Assembly: GCA_039621445.1 (NCBI GenBank)
Contig: CP154954.1
Span: 25,370,954-25,434,953 of the forward strand
Direction of reading: 5' to 3'
Source: Euglena gracilis
Taxonomy: Eukaryota; Euglenida; Euglenophyceae; Euglenales
Length of the DNA stretch: 64,000 nucleotides
The position numbers and the translations under genes were made by a program. A model generated the notes under the pieces. That model was not told where the DNA came from. It did not search any database and saw only the letters and a program-made list of their open reading frames with translations. Shown in pieces: positions 1 to 11,335 of this stretch (positions are counted from its first letter, which is position 1; every line of letters starts with the position of its first letter).

Positions 1-639
1 GATACAGACCTGTAACTAAAGTCCCCGGGTGAGGATCACCGCCATCATGAGCGGGAGGAGGGAATACCTGCAAAAAAAACAGACGGTAAGTTGATGAATC
101 GGTATTCCGCTTCCTGAAAATGAAAAGGAAGGAATTTCACCGATTCATATTATACTGCAGAGGTCCAAAACTGAAAAGAGTGCCACCAACGAAATTGAAA
201 TCACTGCATGCTCAATGTAATAACAAACACTGCAGTCCCGAACAATCTTGAATGGATCATCAAACCCCACTGAGAAGATGCATCCGAAACAAAGCAGTAA
301 AAAGCCATCAAGATCAAGATGCTGTAACGTCAGCTTAATTGCCAAACAAATGAATGAAATGAATGGTCTCAGCAACCCACGTCCCCCCGGCACACCACCC
401 AGCTCCGCAGCCATGCCAACACCAAACACAAAGGAAAGACACGGGTGGTTCTGGTGTGACGAAGGTGTGCGCAGGTGTGATGGTGCGACGAAGGTTGGGG
501 ACTGGGTCTGGATGGATGCACCAGCCCTGCACCTGCAGGCACTGCCCCTTCAGGACGTGCACTGACTGACCTGTCTGACATGTGCAGCGTGTGTCCCAGG
601 TTTGCTGTATTGATATCCTTCAGTTTCAACCGGATTTTC
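1..639. other. Unassigned sequence
   Basis: No reading frame here resembles a known protein and no repeat shared with the rest of the window was noticed. The open frames on both strands are short and lack the amino-acid composition of a convincing exon. Confidence 0.5.
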
Positions 640-935
640 TTCAATCACAGGTAAATCGTTGTAACCAAAGAGATCAAACTCCACGGTTTCTGGTTTTCTG
701 GCTGGTTTTTCTCTCGTTTCCTTTGTCAGATCCACTGCAGATTCGGCAGATTTAGCTTGCTGATTTTGTTGCAATTTTTTCCGCTCCTGCTGTTACATTC
801 GAAGTTCGCTGCACTGCTGTTGCAGTAAAACTCCAACCTGCTGTTTCATCTTTCATCTTTCATCGAATTTTCCATTTCCGCCCGGATTTTCAGTGTCTGG
901 GTGGAGGTTCGTGTGACCTCGCCATAGAGGTGGCC
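640..935 (-). pseudogene. Broken coiled-coil protein exon
   Basis: Read on the minus strand from about 935 down, the translation is charged and glutamine-rich (HLYGEVTRTSTQTLKIRAE, then MKQQVGVLLQQQCSELR, then QQERKKLQQNQQAKSAES, then VEFDLFGYNDLPVIEEN), which is typical of a coiled coil followed by a short acidic tail. Two lesions are visible. Three tandem copies of a 7-base unit (ATGAAAG) shift the frame, and a TAA stop stands inside the glutamine-rich stretch where a Gln codon would keep the helix going. A GT just after the ENP codons may be a splice donor. I do not recognise the protein. It could be a decaying host gene or a piece of a mobile element; the alternative that TAA encodes Gln is not supported elsewhere in the window. 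Confidence 0.4.
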
Positions 936-954
936 GGGGGGGGGGGGCACAGAA

Positions 955-1130
955 ATTAGGCACTGCAAAAAATGCCCAAAGAACTGCAAATTGTGTAAAA
1001 TACCGACCTTTCAAAACCAAATTTGAGCTGGGCGGCCCTGATGGACGGGGGTCGGGGGGGCTACTGGGCTGCTCTGGTTAGGTTGCAATTTTGGACCCGA
1101 GCCCTACTGATGGTTGGGGTGGAATTTTAC
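955..1130 (+). repeat. Dispersed repeat X, copy 1
   Basis: This stretch (GCACTGCAAAAAATGCCCAA... GAGCTGGGCGGCCCTGAT... GAGCCCTACTGATGGTTGGG) reappears inverted and diverged at about 56250-56432 with the same order of blocks. It is non-coding. It ends just before the tandem array begins at 1148, so it may mark the original left flank of the array. Confidence 0.65.
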
Positions 1131-1147
1131 CGTAACAGTTTAGACCG

Positions 1148-2462
1148 TGCCGCTGCGTCTGGGCTGGGCCAAAACCGGGGCCTGGCAGCAGCCCTCTGGT
1201 GGGATTTGCCAAATTGTAAAGAGATGTATGTGCCCCATAATAATCTACCACAACCACTGCTACTGCCAGTGCTGCTACAATGATGCTGTGCTCTGTTGTC
1301 CTAGGAGTAATCCGCATAACATACACCCAATGGAGGGAGCAGAAAGGTCTAAGTTTTGGAGTATACGTATTTGTTTGCTACCCAAAGAAAAACACATGAG
1401 AGGAATACCTCCTGTCTTTCTGTCTGCAAGGGGGTATATGCAACAAAGCCCCTCAAAATATGCAAATACGCAGATGCACTTTTATGTTGGAGAGGACATA
1501 ACGTTGGAAAGGATCATTTTTTCATCTCCTTCAGAAAAAAAATCACTTTGCGACATTAATGCATTTGGTGTGCAATACGGTGCATGTTTTTGGACAATCA
1601 TACAATTATTCAGATTTTTCTGTAACAGGACGCATAAAAGCATAAACAAAACAGTGTCTTTAACAAGTTTTTGAAAAATGCCAAAAAAAAAAGATCAAAA
1701 AATGCACCAAAACTGCACAAAAATGCACACCAAAAGAAAGAGTGGTGCAAACTTGCAAAATGACATTGGTTGGTTTGCCCAGTTTGCTTGACCTCATATT
1801 TCATTATGCAACGATTTTCACTGTTTAAGTTTCTGTGTAGAATTGGTCAAAAAAATTTTGAATTTTGCAACTTCCAGTATTCTTGGAGTAGAGCTGTTTG
1901 CCTGCACCTTCCCCTTGCCCTTGACACGCCAAAATATGGGGAAGGTGCGGTTGACAGGGGGGGGTGTCATGGACACACCGTGCCACATGTACTGTACCAT
2001 AAAAAAAATGGAATTTGGGTACGGGAAAAATGCGGTTGACACGGGGGGGGGGGTTGTTTATGGACCAGCCATGTCAAATACAAAGGGGGGAAAGGTACAA
2101 TCCCCCCCAAATGTGAGACAAAATATGCAACAATTGCAAAAAAGAAGCTTTCCGCAAATGTTTCATTTTGCAAAAAAAAATCAAATCAACTTGCATTTCC
2201 CTCCCCCTGCTGTCTATCTGTTTCCATGTATAAAAGCTGGCCACCAGTTGTTTGAAAAGGTAGATGGGACTGGGACCTTGAGCAAACCAAGAGTCGGCTT
2301 GCTTCCAAAGTTGGCCAAAACCAAGAAGGGGCCAGCACGAAAAAAAGACATCAACAATACATCCTGGCGGTTGTATACCTCTTTAAGGACCCCAGGGGAT
2401 GTAGCTATGGGATGGATGTAGCTATGTAGGGATGGAGCTATGGTAGAAGTTGGGGCTGGTTA
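1148..2462 (+). mobile_element. Repeat E, unit 1 (5'-truncated)
   Basis: Lacks the first 260 or so bases present in the other units; its left end abuts dispersed repeat X territory. Otherwise near identical to the E copies at 3080, 5272 and 7448. No coding potential that survives comparison with the diverged copy at 54225-55535. Confidence 0.7.
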
Positions 2463-2617
2463 GCTCTCCCCTCTGCACCTACCCAATTGGGGAGGTGTTC
2501 CGTGGGGATCGAACTCGAGAACTACTTTTGGGGGCTAACTAACTGAGAACCACTCTTGGGGGTCAATCTTGGGGTTCCACAAGAAGATTTCCTGCGCTTC
2601 ATGCAAAAAAATAAGTC

Positions 2618-3079
2618 ATGCAGGTGCCCACGCTGCTGCTGGGCGACTTCAACGGGCCCCTGAGCCCGGTAACCAATTTCCTCAACTCTGGTCGCCGCCC
2701 TCCCTGCGGCCTGCTCGCCGATCTCCTTGGCCCTGGTCATCCCTTGGTGGATGTGCTTCCAAAAAGGGCCGTTTTTTTTTGAGGTTTCTGGAAGAGGTCT
2801 GGTTGAAAGTACTGAGTCATTTGAAAGTGGTCAATGACGTTTTATTCAATTTAGGCATATTATTAGGTTTATTGGAATAGGGAAGCAGCCACCACTGGAT
2901 GGCTCTGCTCGATGACCTGGAGCGCCGTGGGGTGGCCCTGCCGCGGGAGGTGCCGGTGGCTGTGCTGGCAGCGGCAGTGCAGAACGCCATCTCTGCCCGA
3001 CTCCCAGACCTGCAAGCCCTGCTACGGTGTCATCGGGCAGAGCGTTGCAAGCGGTTCAAGGCTGCGCTGCCCCGCTTGT
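2618..3079 (+). pseudogene. LINE endonuclease and linker fragment, unit 1
   Basis: Two coding pieces of a non-LTR retrotransposon. 2618-2757 encodes VPTLLLGDFNGPLSP..LADLLGPGHPLVDV; the GDFN motif is characteristic of the endonuclease/exonuclease/phosphatase fold of LINE apurinic-type endonucleases. After an AT-rich insert (about 2758-2885), 2899-3079 encodes MALLDDLERRGVALPREVPV..CHRAERCKRFKAALPRL, the linker normally leading into the reverse transcriptase. In this unit it is cut off at 3079 by repeat E. No function can be expected from the fragment. Confidence 0.7.
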
Positions 3080-4652
3080 TTATCTGCACTTCAAAATACT
3101 CAAATCTTGAAAACTTTATCTTTTTTGTGTCTGAAGTTGGAGTTTTTGGTAATTTTTCAGGGAAAATTTCATCCGTCCCAGCGCTTCAGGGGGACATTTT
3201 TTGGGGACCTGTATTTGTATTTTTTTCGGCCCAAGGTGGGCTTTTGGGGGATTTTGGGGGATTTGGGGAATTTTATTTTGAGTGGTGTTATTTTTGGGGG
3301 GGGGGGTAGCAGGGCTAGCAGCTCCCCCGGGGAGGGGGTGCCGCTGCGTCTGGGCTGGGCCAAAACCGGGGCCTGGCAGCAGCCCTCTGGGGGGATTTGC
3401 CAAATTGTAAAGAGATGTATGTGCCCCATAATAATCTACCACAACCACTGCTACTGCCAGTGCTGCTACAATGATGCTGTGCTCTGTTGTCCTAGGAGTA
3501 ATCCGCATAACATACACCCAATGGAGGGAGCAGAAAGGTCTAAGTTTTGGAGTATACGTATTTGTTTGCTACCCAAAGAAAAACACATGAGAGGAATACC
3601 TCCTGTCTTTCTGTCTGCAAGGGGGTATATGCAACAAAGCCCCTCAAAATATGCAAATACGCAGATGCACTTTTATGTTGGAGAGGACATAACGTTGGAA
3701 AGGATCATTTTTTCATCTCCTTCAGAAAAAAAATCACTTTGCGACATTAATGCATTTGGTGTGCAATACGGTGCATGTTTTTGGACAATCATACAATTAT
3801 TCAGATTTTTCTGTAACAGGACGCATAAAAGCATAAACAAAACAGTGTCTTTAACAAGTTTTTGAAAAATGCCAAAAAAAAAAGATCAAAAAATGCACCA
3901 AAACTGCACAAAAATGCACACCAAAAGAAAGAGTGGTGCAAACTTGCAAAATGACATTGGTTGGTTTGCCCAGTTTGCTTGACCTCATATTTCATTATGC
4001 AACGATTTTCACTGTTTAAGTTTCTGTGTAGAATTGGTCAAAAATTTTTGAATTTTGCAACTTCCAGTATTCTTGGAGTAGAGCTGTTTGCCTGCACCTT
4101 CCCCTTGCCCTTGACACGCCAAAATATGGGGAAGGTGCGGTTGACAGGGGGGGTGTCATGGACACACCGTGCCACATGTACTGTACCATAAAAAAAATGG
4201 AATTTGGGTACGGGAAAAATGCGGTTGACACGGGGGGGGGGGGTTGTTTATGGACCAGCCATGTCAAATACAAAGGGGGGAAAGGTACAATCCCCCCCAA
4301 ATGTGAGACAAAATATGCAACAATTGCAAAAAAGAAGCTTTCCGCAAATGTTTCATTTTGCAAAAAAAAATCAAATCAACTTGCATTTCCCTCCCCCTGC
4401 TGTCTATCTGTTTCCATGTATAAAAGCTGGCCACCAGTTGTTTGAAAAGGTAGATGGGACTGGGACCTTGAGCAAACCAAGAGTCGGCTTGCTTCCAAAG
4501 TTGGCCAAAACCAAGAAGGGGCCAGCACGAAAAAAAGACATCAACAATACATCCTGGCGGTTGTATACCTCTTTAAGGACCCCAGGGGATGTAGCTATGG
4601 GATGGATGTAGCTATGTAGGGATGGAGCTATGGTAGAAGTTGGGGCTGGTTA
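3080..4652 (+). mobile_element. Repeat E, unit 2
   Basis: About 1.57 kb, starting TTATCTGCACTTCAAAATAC and ending near GGGGCTGGTTA. The right-hand boundary is set by where similarity with the solitary copy at 54225-55535 ends. Its first 100 bases (..GTGTCTGAAGTTGGAG.. GGTAATTTTTCAGGGAAAAT..) also match, inverted, 60478-60605 and resemble 62780-62830. No clear terminal inverted repeats are seen, and no conserved protein is encoded. Confidence 0.7.
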
Positions 4653-4807
4653 GCTCTCCCCTCTGCACCTACCCAATTGGGGAGGGGGTCCGGGGGGAGC
4701 AAACTCGAGAACTACTTTTGGGGGCTAACTAACTGAGAACCACTCTTGGGGGTCAATCTTGGGGTTCCACAAGAAGATTTCCTGCGCTTCATGCAAAAAA
4801 ATAAGTC

Positions 4808-5271
4808 ATGCAGGTGCCCACGCTGCTGCTGGGCGACTTCAACGGGCCCCTGAGCCCGGTAACCAATTTCCTCAACTCTGGTCGCCGCCCTCCCTGCGGC
4901 CTGCTCGCCGATCTCCTTGGCCCTGGTCATCCCTTGGTGGATGTGCTTCCAAAAAAGGGCCGTTTTTTTTTTGAGGTTTCTGGAAGAGGTCTGGTTGAAA
5001 GTACTGAGTCATTTGAAAGTGGTCAATGACGTTTTATTCAATTTAGGCATATTATTAGGTTTATTGGAATAGGGAAGCAGCCACCACTGGATGGCTCTGC
5101 TCGATGACCTGGAGCGCCGTGGGGTGGCCCTGCCGCGGGAGGTGCCGGTGGCTGTGCTGGCAGCGGCAGTGCAGAACGCCATCTCTGCCCGACTCCCAGA
5201 CCTGCAAGCCCTGCTACGGTGTCATCGGGCAGAGCGTTGCAAGCGGTTCAAGGCTGCGCTGCCCCGCTTGT
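4808..5271 (+). pseudogene. LINE endonuclease and linker fragment, unit 2
   Basis: Same content as unit 1: a GDFN-containing endonuclease piece, an AT-rich 120-base insert, then the linker starting MALLDDLERRG. From 5091 the frame stays open through the junction into repeat E for 321 codons, but the E-derived part is a chance readthrough. Confidence 0.7.
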
Positions 5272-6829
5272 TTATCTGCACTTCAAAATACTCAAATCTT
5301 GAAAACTTTATCTTTTTTGTGTCTGAAGTTGGAGTTTTTGGTAATTTTTCAGGGAAAATTTCATCCGTCCCAGCGCTTCAGGGGGACATTTTTTGGGGAC
5401 CTGTATTTGTATTTTTTTCGGCCCAAGGTGGGCTTTTGGGGGATTTTGGGGGATTTGGGGAATTTTATTTTGAGTGGTGTTATTTTTTGGGGGGGGGTAG
5501 CAGGGCTAGCAGCTCCCCCGGGGAGGGGGTGCCGCTGCGTCTGGGCTGGGCCAAAACCGGGGCCTGGCAGCAGCCCTCTGGGGGGATTTGCCAAATTGTA
5601 AAGAGATGTATGTGCCCCATAATAATCTACCACAACCACTGCTACTGCCAGTGCTGCTACAATGATGCTGTGCTCTGTTGTCCTAGGAGTAATCCGCATA
5701 ACATACACCCAATGGAGGGAGCAGAAAGGTCTAAGTTTTGGAGTATACGTATTTGTTTGCTACCCAAAGAAAACAACATGAGAGGAATACCTCCTGTCTT
5801 TCTGTCTGCAAGGGGGTATATGCAACAAAGCCCCTCAAAATATGCAAATACGCAGATGCACTTTTATGTTGGAGAGGACATAACGTTGGAAAGGATCATT
5901 TTTTCATCTCCTTCAGAAAAAAAATCACTTTGCGACATTAATGCATTTGGTGTGCAATACGGTGCATGTTTTTGGACAATCATACAATTATTCAGATTTT
6001 TCTGTAACAGGACGCATAAAAGCATAAACAAAACAGTGTCTTTAACAAGTTTTTGAAAAATGCCAAAAAAAAAAAAATTAAAAAATGAACCAAAACTGCA
6101 CAAAAATGCACACCAAAAGAAAGAGTTGGTGCAAACTTTGCAAAATGACATTGGTTGGTTTTGCCCAGTTGCTTGACCTCATATTTCATTATGCAACGAT
6201 TTTCACTGTTTAAGTTTCTTCTGTGTAGAATGGTCAAAAAATTTTGAATTTTGCAACTTCCAGTATTCTTGGAGTAGAGCTGTTTGCCTGCACCTTCCCC
6301 TTGCCCTTGACACACGCCAAAATATGGGGAAGGTGCGGTTGACAGGGGGGGGTGTCATGGAAATGGAATTTGGGTACGGGAAAAATGCGGTTGACACGGG
6401 GGGGGGGGGGGGGGTGGGTTGTTTATGGACCAGCCATGTCAAATACAAAGGGGGGAAAGGTACAATCCCCCCCAAATGTGAGACAAAATATGCAACAATT
6501 GCAAAAAAGAAGCTTTCCGCAAATGTTTTCATTTTGCAAAAAAAAATCAAATCAACTTGCATTTCCCTCCCCCTGCTTTCTATCTGTTTCCATGTATAAA
6601 AGCTGGCCACCAGGTGTTTGAAAAGGTAGATGGGACTGGGACCTTGAGACAACCACGAGACGGCTTGCTTCCAAAGTTGGCCAAAACCAAGAAGGGGGCC
6701 AGCACGAAAAAAAGACACATCAACAATACATCCTGGCGGTTGTATACCTCTTTAAGGACCCCAGGGGATGTAGCTATGGATGGATGTAGCTATGTAGGGA
6801 TGGAGCTATGGTAGAAGTTGGGCTGGTTA
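5272..6829 (+). mobile_element. Repeat E, unit 3
   Basis: Near-identical to the copies in units 2 and 4, apart from a deletion of roughly 30 bases at about 6355 that removes the stretch around ACACCGTGCCACATGTACTG. This deletion explains the shorter 2176-base spacing. Confidence 0.7.
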
Positions 6830-6984
6830 GCTCTCCCCTCTGCACCTACCCAATTGGGGAGGGGGTCCGGGGGGAGCAAACTCGAGAACTACTTTTGGGG
6901 GCTAACTAACTGAGAACCACTCTTGGGGGTCAATCTTGGGGTTCCACAAGAAGATTTCCTGCGCTTCATGCAAAAAAATAAGTC

Positions 6985-7447
6985 ATGCAGGTGCCCACGC
7001 TGCTGCTGGGCGACTTCAACGGGCCCCTGAGCCCGGTAACCAATTTCCTCAACTCTGGTCGCCGCCCTCCCTGCGGCCTGCTCGCCGATCTCCTTGGCCC
7101 TGGTCATCCCTTGGTGGATGTGCTTCCAAAAAAGGGCCGTTTTTTTTTGAGGTTTCTGGAAGAGGTCTGGTTGAAAGTACTGAGTCATTTGAAAGTGGTC
7201 AATGACGTTTTATTCAATTTAGGCATATTATTAGGTTTATTGGAATAGGGAAGCAGCCACCACTGGATGGCTCTGCTCGATGACCTGGAGCGCCGTGGGG
7301 TGGCCCTGCCGCGGGAGGTGCCGGTGGCTGTGCTGGCAGCGGCAGTGCAGAACGCCATCTCTGCCCGACTCCCAGACCTGCAAGCCCTGCTACGGTGTCA
7401 TCGGGCAGAGCGTTGCAAGCGGTTCAAGGCTGCGCTGCCCCGCTTGT
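6985..7447 (+). pseudogene. LINE endonuclease and linker fragment, unit 3
   Basis: Third copy of the GDFN endonuclease piece plus linker, again truncated into repeat E at 7447. The open frame from 7267 again runs 321 codons through the junction, as in unit 2. Confidence 0.7.
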
Positions 7448-9020
7448 TTATCTGCACTTCAAAATACTCAAATCTTGAAAACTTTATCTTTTTTGTGTCT
7501 GAAGTTGGAGTTTTTGGTAATTTTTCAGGGAAAATTTCATCCGTCCCAGCGCTTCAGGGGGACATTTTTTGGGGACCTGTATTTGTATTTTTTTCGGCCC
7601 AAGGTGGGCTTTTGGGGGATTTTGGGGGATTTGGGGAATTTTATTTTGAGTGGTGTTATTTTTTGGGGGGGGGTAGCAGGGCTAGCAGCTCCCCCGGGGA
7701 GGGGGTGCCGCTGCGTCTGGGCTGGGCCAAAACCGGGGCCTGGCAGCAGCCCTCTGGGGGGATTTGCCAAATTGTAAAGAGATGTATGTGCCCCATAATA
7801 ATCTACCACAACCACTGCTACTGCCAGTGCTGCTACAATGATGCTGTGCTCTGTTGTCCTAGGAGTAATCCGCATAACATACACCCAATGGAGGGAGCAG
7901 AAAGGTCTAAGTTTTGGAGTATACGTATTTGTTTGCTACCCAAAGAAAAACACATGAGAGGAATACCTCCTGTCTTTCTGTCTGCAAGGGGGTATATGCA
8001 ACAAAGCCCCTCAAAATATGCAAATACGCAGATGCACTTTTATGTTGGAGAGGACATAACGTTGGAAAGGATCATTTTTTCATCTCCTTCAGAAAAAAAA
8101 TCACTTTGCGACATTAATGCATTTGGTGTGCAATACGGTGCATGTTTTTGGACAATCATACAATTATTCAGATTTTTCTGTAACAGGACGCATAAAAGCA
8201 TAAACAAAACAGTGTCTTTAACAAGTTTTTGAAAAATGCCAAAAAAAAAGATCAAAAAATGCACCAAAACTGCACAAAAATGCACACCAAAAGAAAGAGT
8301 GGTGCAAACTTGCAAAATGACATTGGTTGGTTTGCCCAGTTTGCTTGACCTCATATTTCATTATGCAACGATTTTCACTGTTTAAGTTTCTGTGTAGAAT
8401 TGGTCAAAAAATTTTGAATTTTGCAACTTCCAGTATTCTTGGAGTAGAGCTGTTTGCCTGCACCTTCCCCTTGCCCTTGACACGCCAAAATATGGGGAAG
8501 GTGCGGTTGACAGGGGGGGGTGTCATGGACACACCGTGCCACATGTACTGTACCATAAAAAAAATGGAATTTGGGTACGGGAAAAATGCGGTTGACACGG
8601 GGGGGGGGGGGTTGTTTATGGACCAGCCATGTCAAATACAAAGGGGGGAAAGGTACAATCCCCCCCAAATGTGAGACAAAATATGCAACAATTGCAAAAA
8701 AGAAGCTTTCCGCAAATGTTTCATTTTGCAAAAAAAAATCAAATCAACTTGCATTTCCCTCCCCCTGCTGTCTATCTGTTTCCATGTATAAAAGCTGGCC
8801 ACCAGTTGTTTGAAAAGGTAGATGGGACTGGGACCTTGAGCAAACCAAGAGTCGGCTTGCTTCCAAAGTTGGCCAAAACCAAGAAGGGGCCAGCACGAAA
8901 AAAAGACATCAACAATACATCCTGGCGGTTGTATACCTCTTTAAGGACCCCAGGGGATGTAGCTATGGGATGGATGTAGCTATGTAGGGATGGAGCTATG
9001 GTAGAAGTTGGGGCTGGTTA
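7448..9020 (+). mobile_element. Repeat E, unit 4
   Basis: Last E copy of the array. It is followed by the only LINE copy that continues into the reverse transcriptase. Confidence 0.7.
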
Positions 9021-9175
9021 GCTCTCCCCTCTGCACCTACCCAATTGGGGAGGGGGTCCGGGGGGAGCAAACTCGAGAACTACTTTTGGGGGCTAACTAA
9101 CTGAGAACCACTCTTGGGGGTCAATCTTGGGGTTCCAAAAGAAGATTTCCTGCGCTTCATGCAAAAAAATAAGTC

Positions 9176-10840
9176 ATGCAGGTGCCCACGCTGCTGCTGG
9201 GCGACTTCAACGGGCCCCTGAGCCCGGTAACCAATTTCCTCAACTCTGGTCGCCGCCCTCCCTGCGGCCTGCTCGCCGATCTCCTTGGCCCTGGTCATCC
9301 CTTGGTGGATGTGCTTCCAAAAAAGGGCCGTTTTTTTTTGAGGTTTCTGGAAGAGGTCTGGTTGAAAGTACTGAGTCATTTGAAAGTGGTCAATGACGTT
9401 TTATTCAATTTAGGCATATTATTAGGTTTATTGGAATAGGGAAGCAGCCACCACTGGATGGCTCTGCTCGATGACCTGGAGCGCCGTGGGGTGGCCCTGC
9501 CGCGGGAGGTGCCGGTGGCTGTGCTGGCAGCGGCAGTGCAGAACGCCATCTCTGCCCGACTCCCAGACCTGCAAGCCCTGCTACGGTGTCATCGGGCAGA
9601 GCGTTGCAAGCGGTTCAAGGCTGCGCTGCCCCGCTTGTGGAAGGAGGACCTGGGTGTCATCCAATGCTGGCTGCGGGTGCCGTGGGCTCGTGCCCTGTCC
9701 TGGACGCCTTGGGGCAGCAGTGCCTCACCGCGGCGGCTGTGGATGGGGCTGTGCGCGCCTTCTGGGTCGACCAGATGCTGCGGAAACATGCGGGGCTGGA
9801 TGAAGAGGAGCGCTGGAGGGCGTTCATCGGCTCCGGCTTTGGTACCTACAACCCGCCGCCACATGGCCCTCCTCACCCTGGACTGCAACACAGGTGTCTG
9901 CGGCCCTGCGTTTGATGCGGGAAGATGCTGCGCCGGGTCTGGCCGCATCCCATCGCGGTGTGGAGGTCGCTGCCACCTCCTTGGCCGCAGGCCGTCGCGC
10001 GTCTGCTGACGCTCGTGCAGGCGCAGCAGTGCTGGCCATCCTGCTGGCTCGATGCATACGTGGCCAAGATCCCCAAGGCGTCCGGAGGGGCGCGCCCACA
10101 AGACCAACGCCCCATCACGGTCCTCGAGGTCTTGTACCGGCTGTGGGCGAAGGGGATCGTGGCCACGTGGACACCAATTCTTTCAATTCTGAAGAACGTC
10201 TTCCTCTCGGACACCGCCTTCGGCTTCCGCGCTGGCCGCGGTACTTTACACGCAGCGCAAGTGGTGCAATACATCATGCGCCTGCAGCGCCACCGCCGCG
10301 TGGAGCTGTGGGTGGCCTCTTTTGACTTGGCGAAGTGATACGACAGCTTGCCGTGATGGGCTGTGTTCCGGCTGCTGCGGAAGTCGGGCGTGAGGATGTG
10401 GTGGCCACATTCGCTGCATTCTCCGGGACGTGCGCAGGCAGTTCCGCTACGACACCGTCTTCGGCGAGCCGTGGAAGGCGTGCAATGGCCTCGCGCAGGG
10501 CTGCCCGGCAAGCCCCGACTTGCTGAACATCCTGTTTGAGACCTTCCATCGGTGGGCAGCCGCACAGCGCCTGGGGGTGGATGTGGCTGGCCTCCACGTG
10601 GCATCCGTCAGCTTCGCCGACGACCTGGTGCTGCTGGTCCCATCCCAACCGGCAGTGGAGGCATTGATCACGGCGTACCTGGAGTGGTGCGCATTGCTGG
10701 GCATGAAGGTCACGAAGGTCCAGGTCTGGTCCACGCAAGGCCCAGAGCAGGCCGTGTCCGTCGGCGACTCCTCCGTCCTCACCATGGCCGAGTTCCGCTT
10801 CACTTCCAACAACCAGCTGTGGGAGAGAGGGAGGTACAAA
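9176..10840 (+). pseudogene. LINE-like retrotransposon, endonuclease to reverse transcriptase
   Basis: The element copies itself by target-primed reverse transcription. Visible in order: the endonuclease tail (GDFNG near 9205), an AT-rich insert at about 9319-9445, the linker (MALLDDLERRG from 9458), a pre-RT region in a shifted frame (VDGAVRAFWVDQMLRKHAG, about 9740-9800), RT motifs RPITVLEVLYRLWAKG (about 10108-10155) and FGFRAGRGTLHAAQ, the first catalytic region FDLAK-stop-YDSLP-stop-W (10321-10359), GLAQGCPASPDLLNILFE (about 10487-10540), and the second catalytic motif FADD (10613-10624). It is a pseudogene. TGA stops lie at 10336-10338 and 10354-10356, and at least four frame changes occur (near 9640, 9880, 10400 and 10425). 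Similarity ends near 10840, where unrelated sequence begins, so the C-terminal part is missing. The RT type is like those I associate with dinoflagellate genomes, from memory only. Confidence 0.85.
9319..9445 (+). other. AT-rich insert splitting the LINE frame
   Basis: About 125 bases (GTGCTTCCAAAAAAGGGCCG.. to ..GGAATAGGGAAGCAG) interrupt the LINE frame at the same place in every array unit, so the insertion predates the amplification. It starts GT and ends AG, so it could be spliced as an intron, or it may be a small insertion element. No terminal repeats were noticed. Confidence 0.4.
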
Positions 10841-11160
10841 TTTTCACGCATTCCTCCGGTCGCGGAGTCAGTTAGGATTTTGTATTTGAAGGGGTTCGAT
10901 TGTTCAAACCTGACGAGTTACATTCGCGTTTACAAATTTTTTTTTTGGCGGGCAGTGTGCAGGGTCCCAGGGGTTTCGTAAAAATTGTGTATTTGCGTAG
11001 TTGCGCAAATTTCAAAAAAACCCTTCAGAGCGAATCCGGCCGCCTAAGTGCGCACTCCGCTTCCAGAATGCGCAGATGCGCATTTTCATTACAGCTACCA
11101 GAATTTTGTGACTCAACAAGAAAAGTGCATTCCCTGTTGTCTGAGGAACTAATTTAGTTT
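10841..11160. repeat. TGCGCA-rich dispersed repeat, copy 1
   Basis: Follows the point where the LINE breaks off. The part at about 11048-11125 (GCGCACTCCGCTTCCAGAAT then GCGCAGATGCGCATTTTCAT) is repeated in the same orientation at about 21530-21600. No coding content recognised. Confidence 0.5.
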
Positions 11161-11335
11161 GATGTGAAGCGAGGGCACCTACTGATGAAGAGCCATCAAC
11201 AAGATGGCTCCTCTGGGCTTTTCACCACAGAAACACCGGATAGCGATGGATGTTTATGGTCGTTGGTCAACCATGGTGGCAGCAACGTCGATTTGCTTGG
11301 ACCCCCCCCACCCCCCACCCCCAGGGTTGTCCGCC

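Larger units (their letters stand above)
1148..9638 (+). repeat. Tandem array, period about 2.19 kb, 4 units
   Basis: The block beginning TGCCGCTGCGTCTGGGCTGG recurs at 1148, about 3340, 5531 and 7707, and the block beginning ATGGCTCTGCTCGATGACCT recurs at 2899, 5091, 7267 and 9458 (spacings 2192, 2176 and 2191). Units are almost identical by eye. Differences are mainly homopolymer lengths, plus about 30 bases missing from the third unit near 6355. Each unit consists of repeat E, about 130 bases of unassigned spacer, a LINE endonuclease fragment, a 120-base AT-rich insert and a LINE linker fragment. The inter-unit junction joins the linker (CCCCGCTTGT) to the start of E (TTATCTGCACTTC). At 9638 the last unit leaves the array and continues into the reverse transcriptase, so that end preserves the original LINE order. 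Near identity means recent amplification or an assembly artefact. Confidence 0.93.

Noticed and set aside
5091-8232. 321-residue protein repeated in array units 2 and 3
   Set aside because: The first 60 residues are the LINE linker; the rest is readthrough into repeat E, and the diverged copy of E does not preserve that frame.
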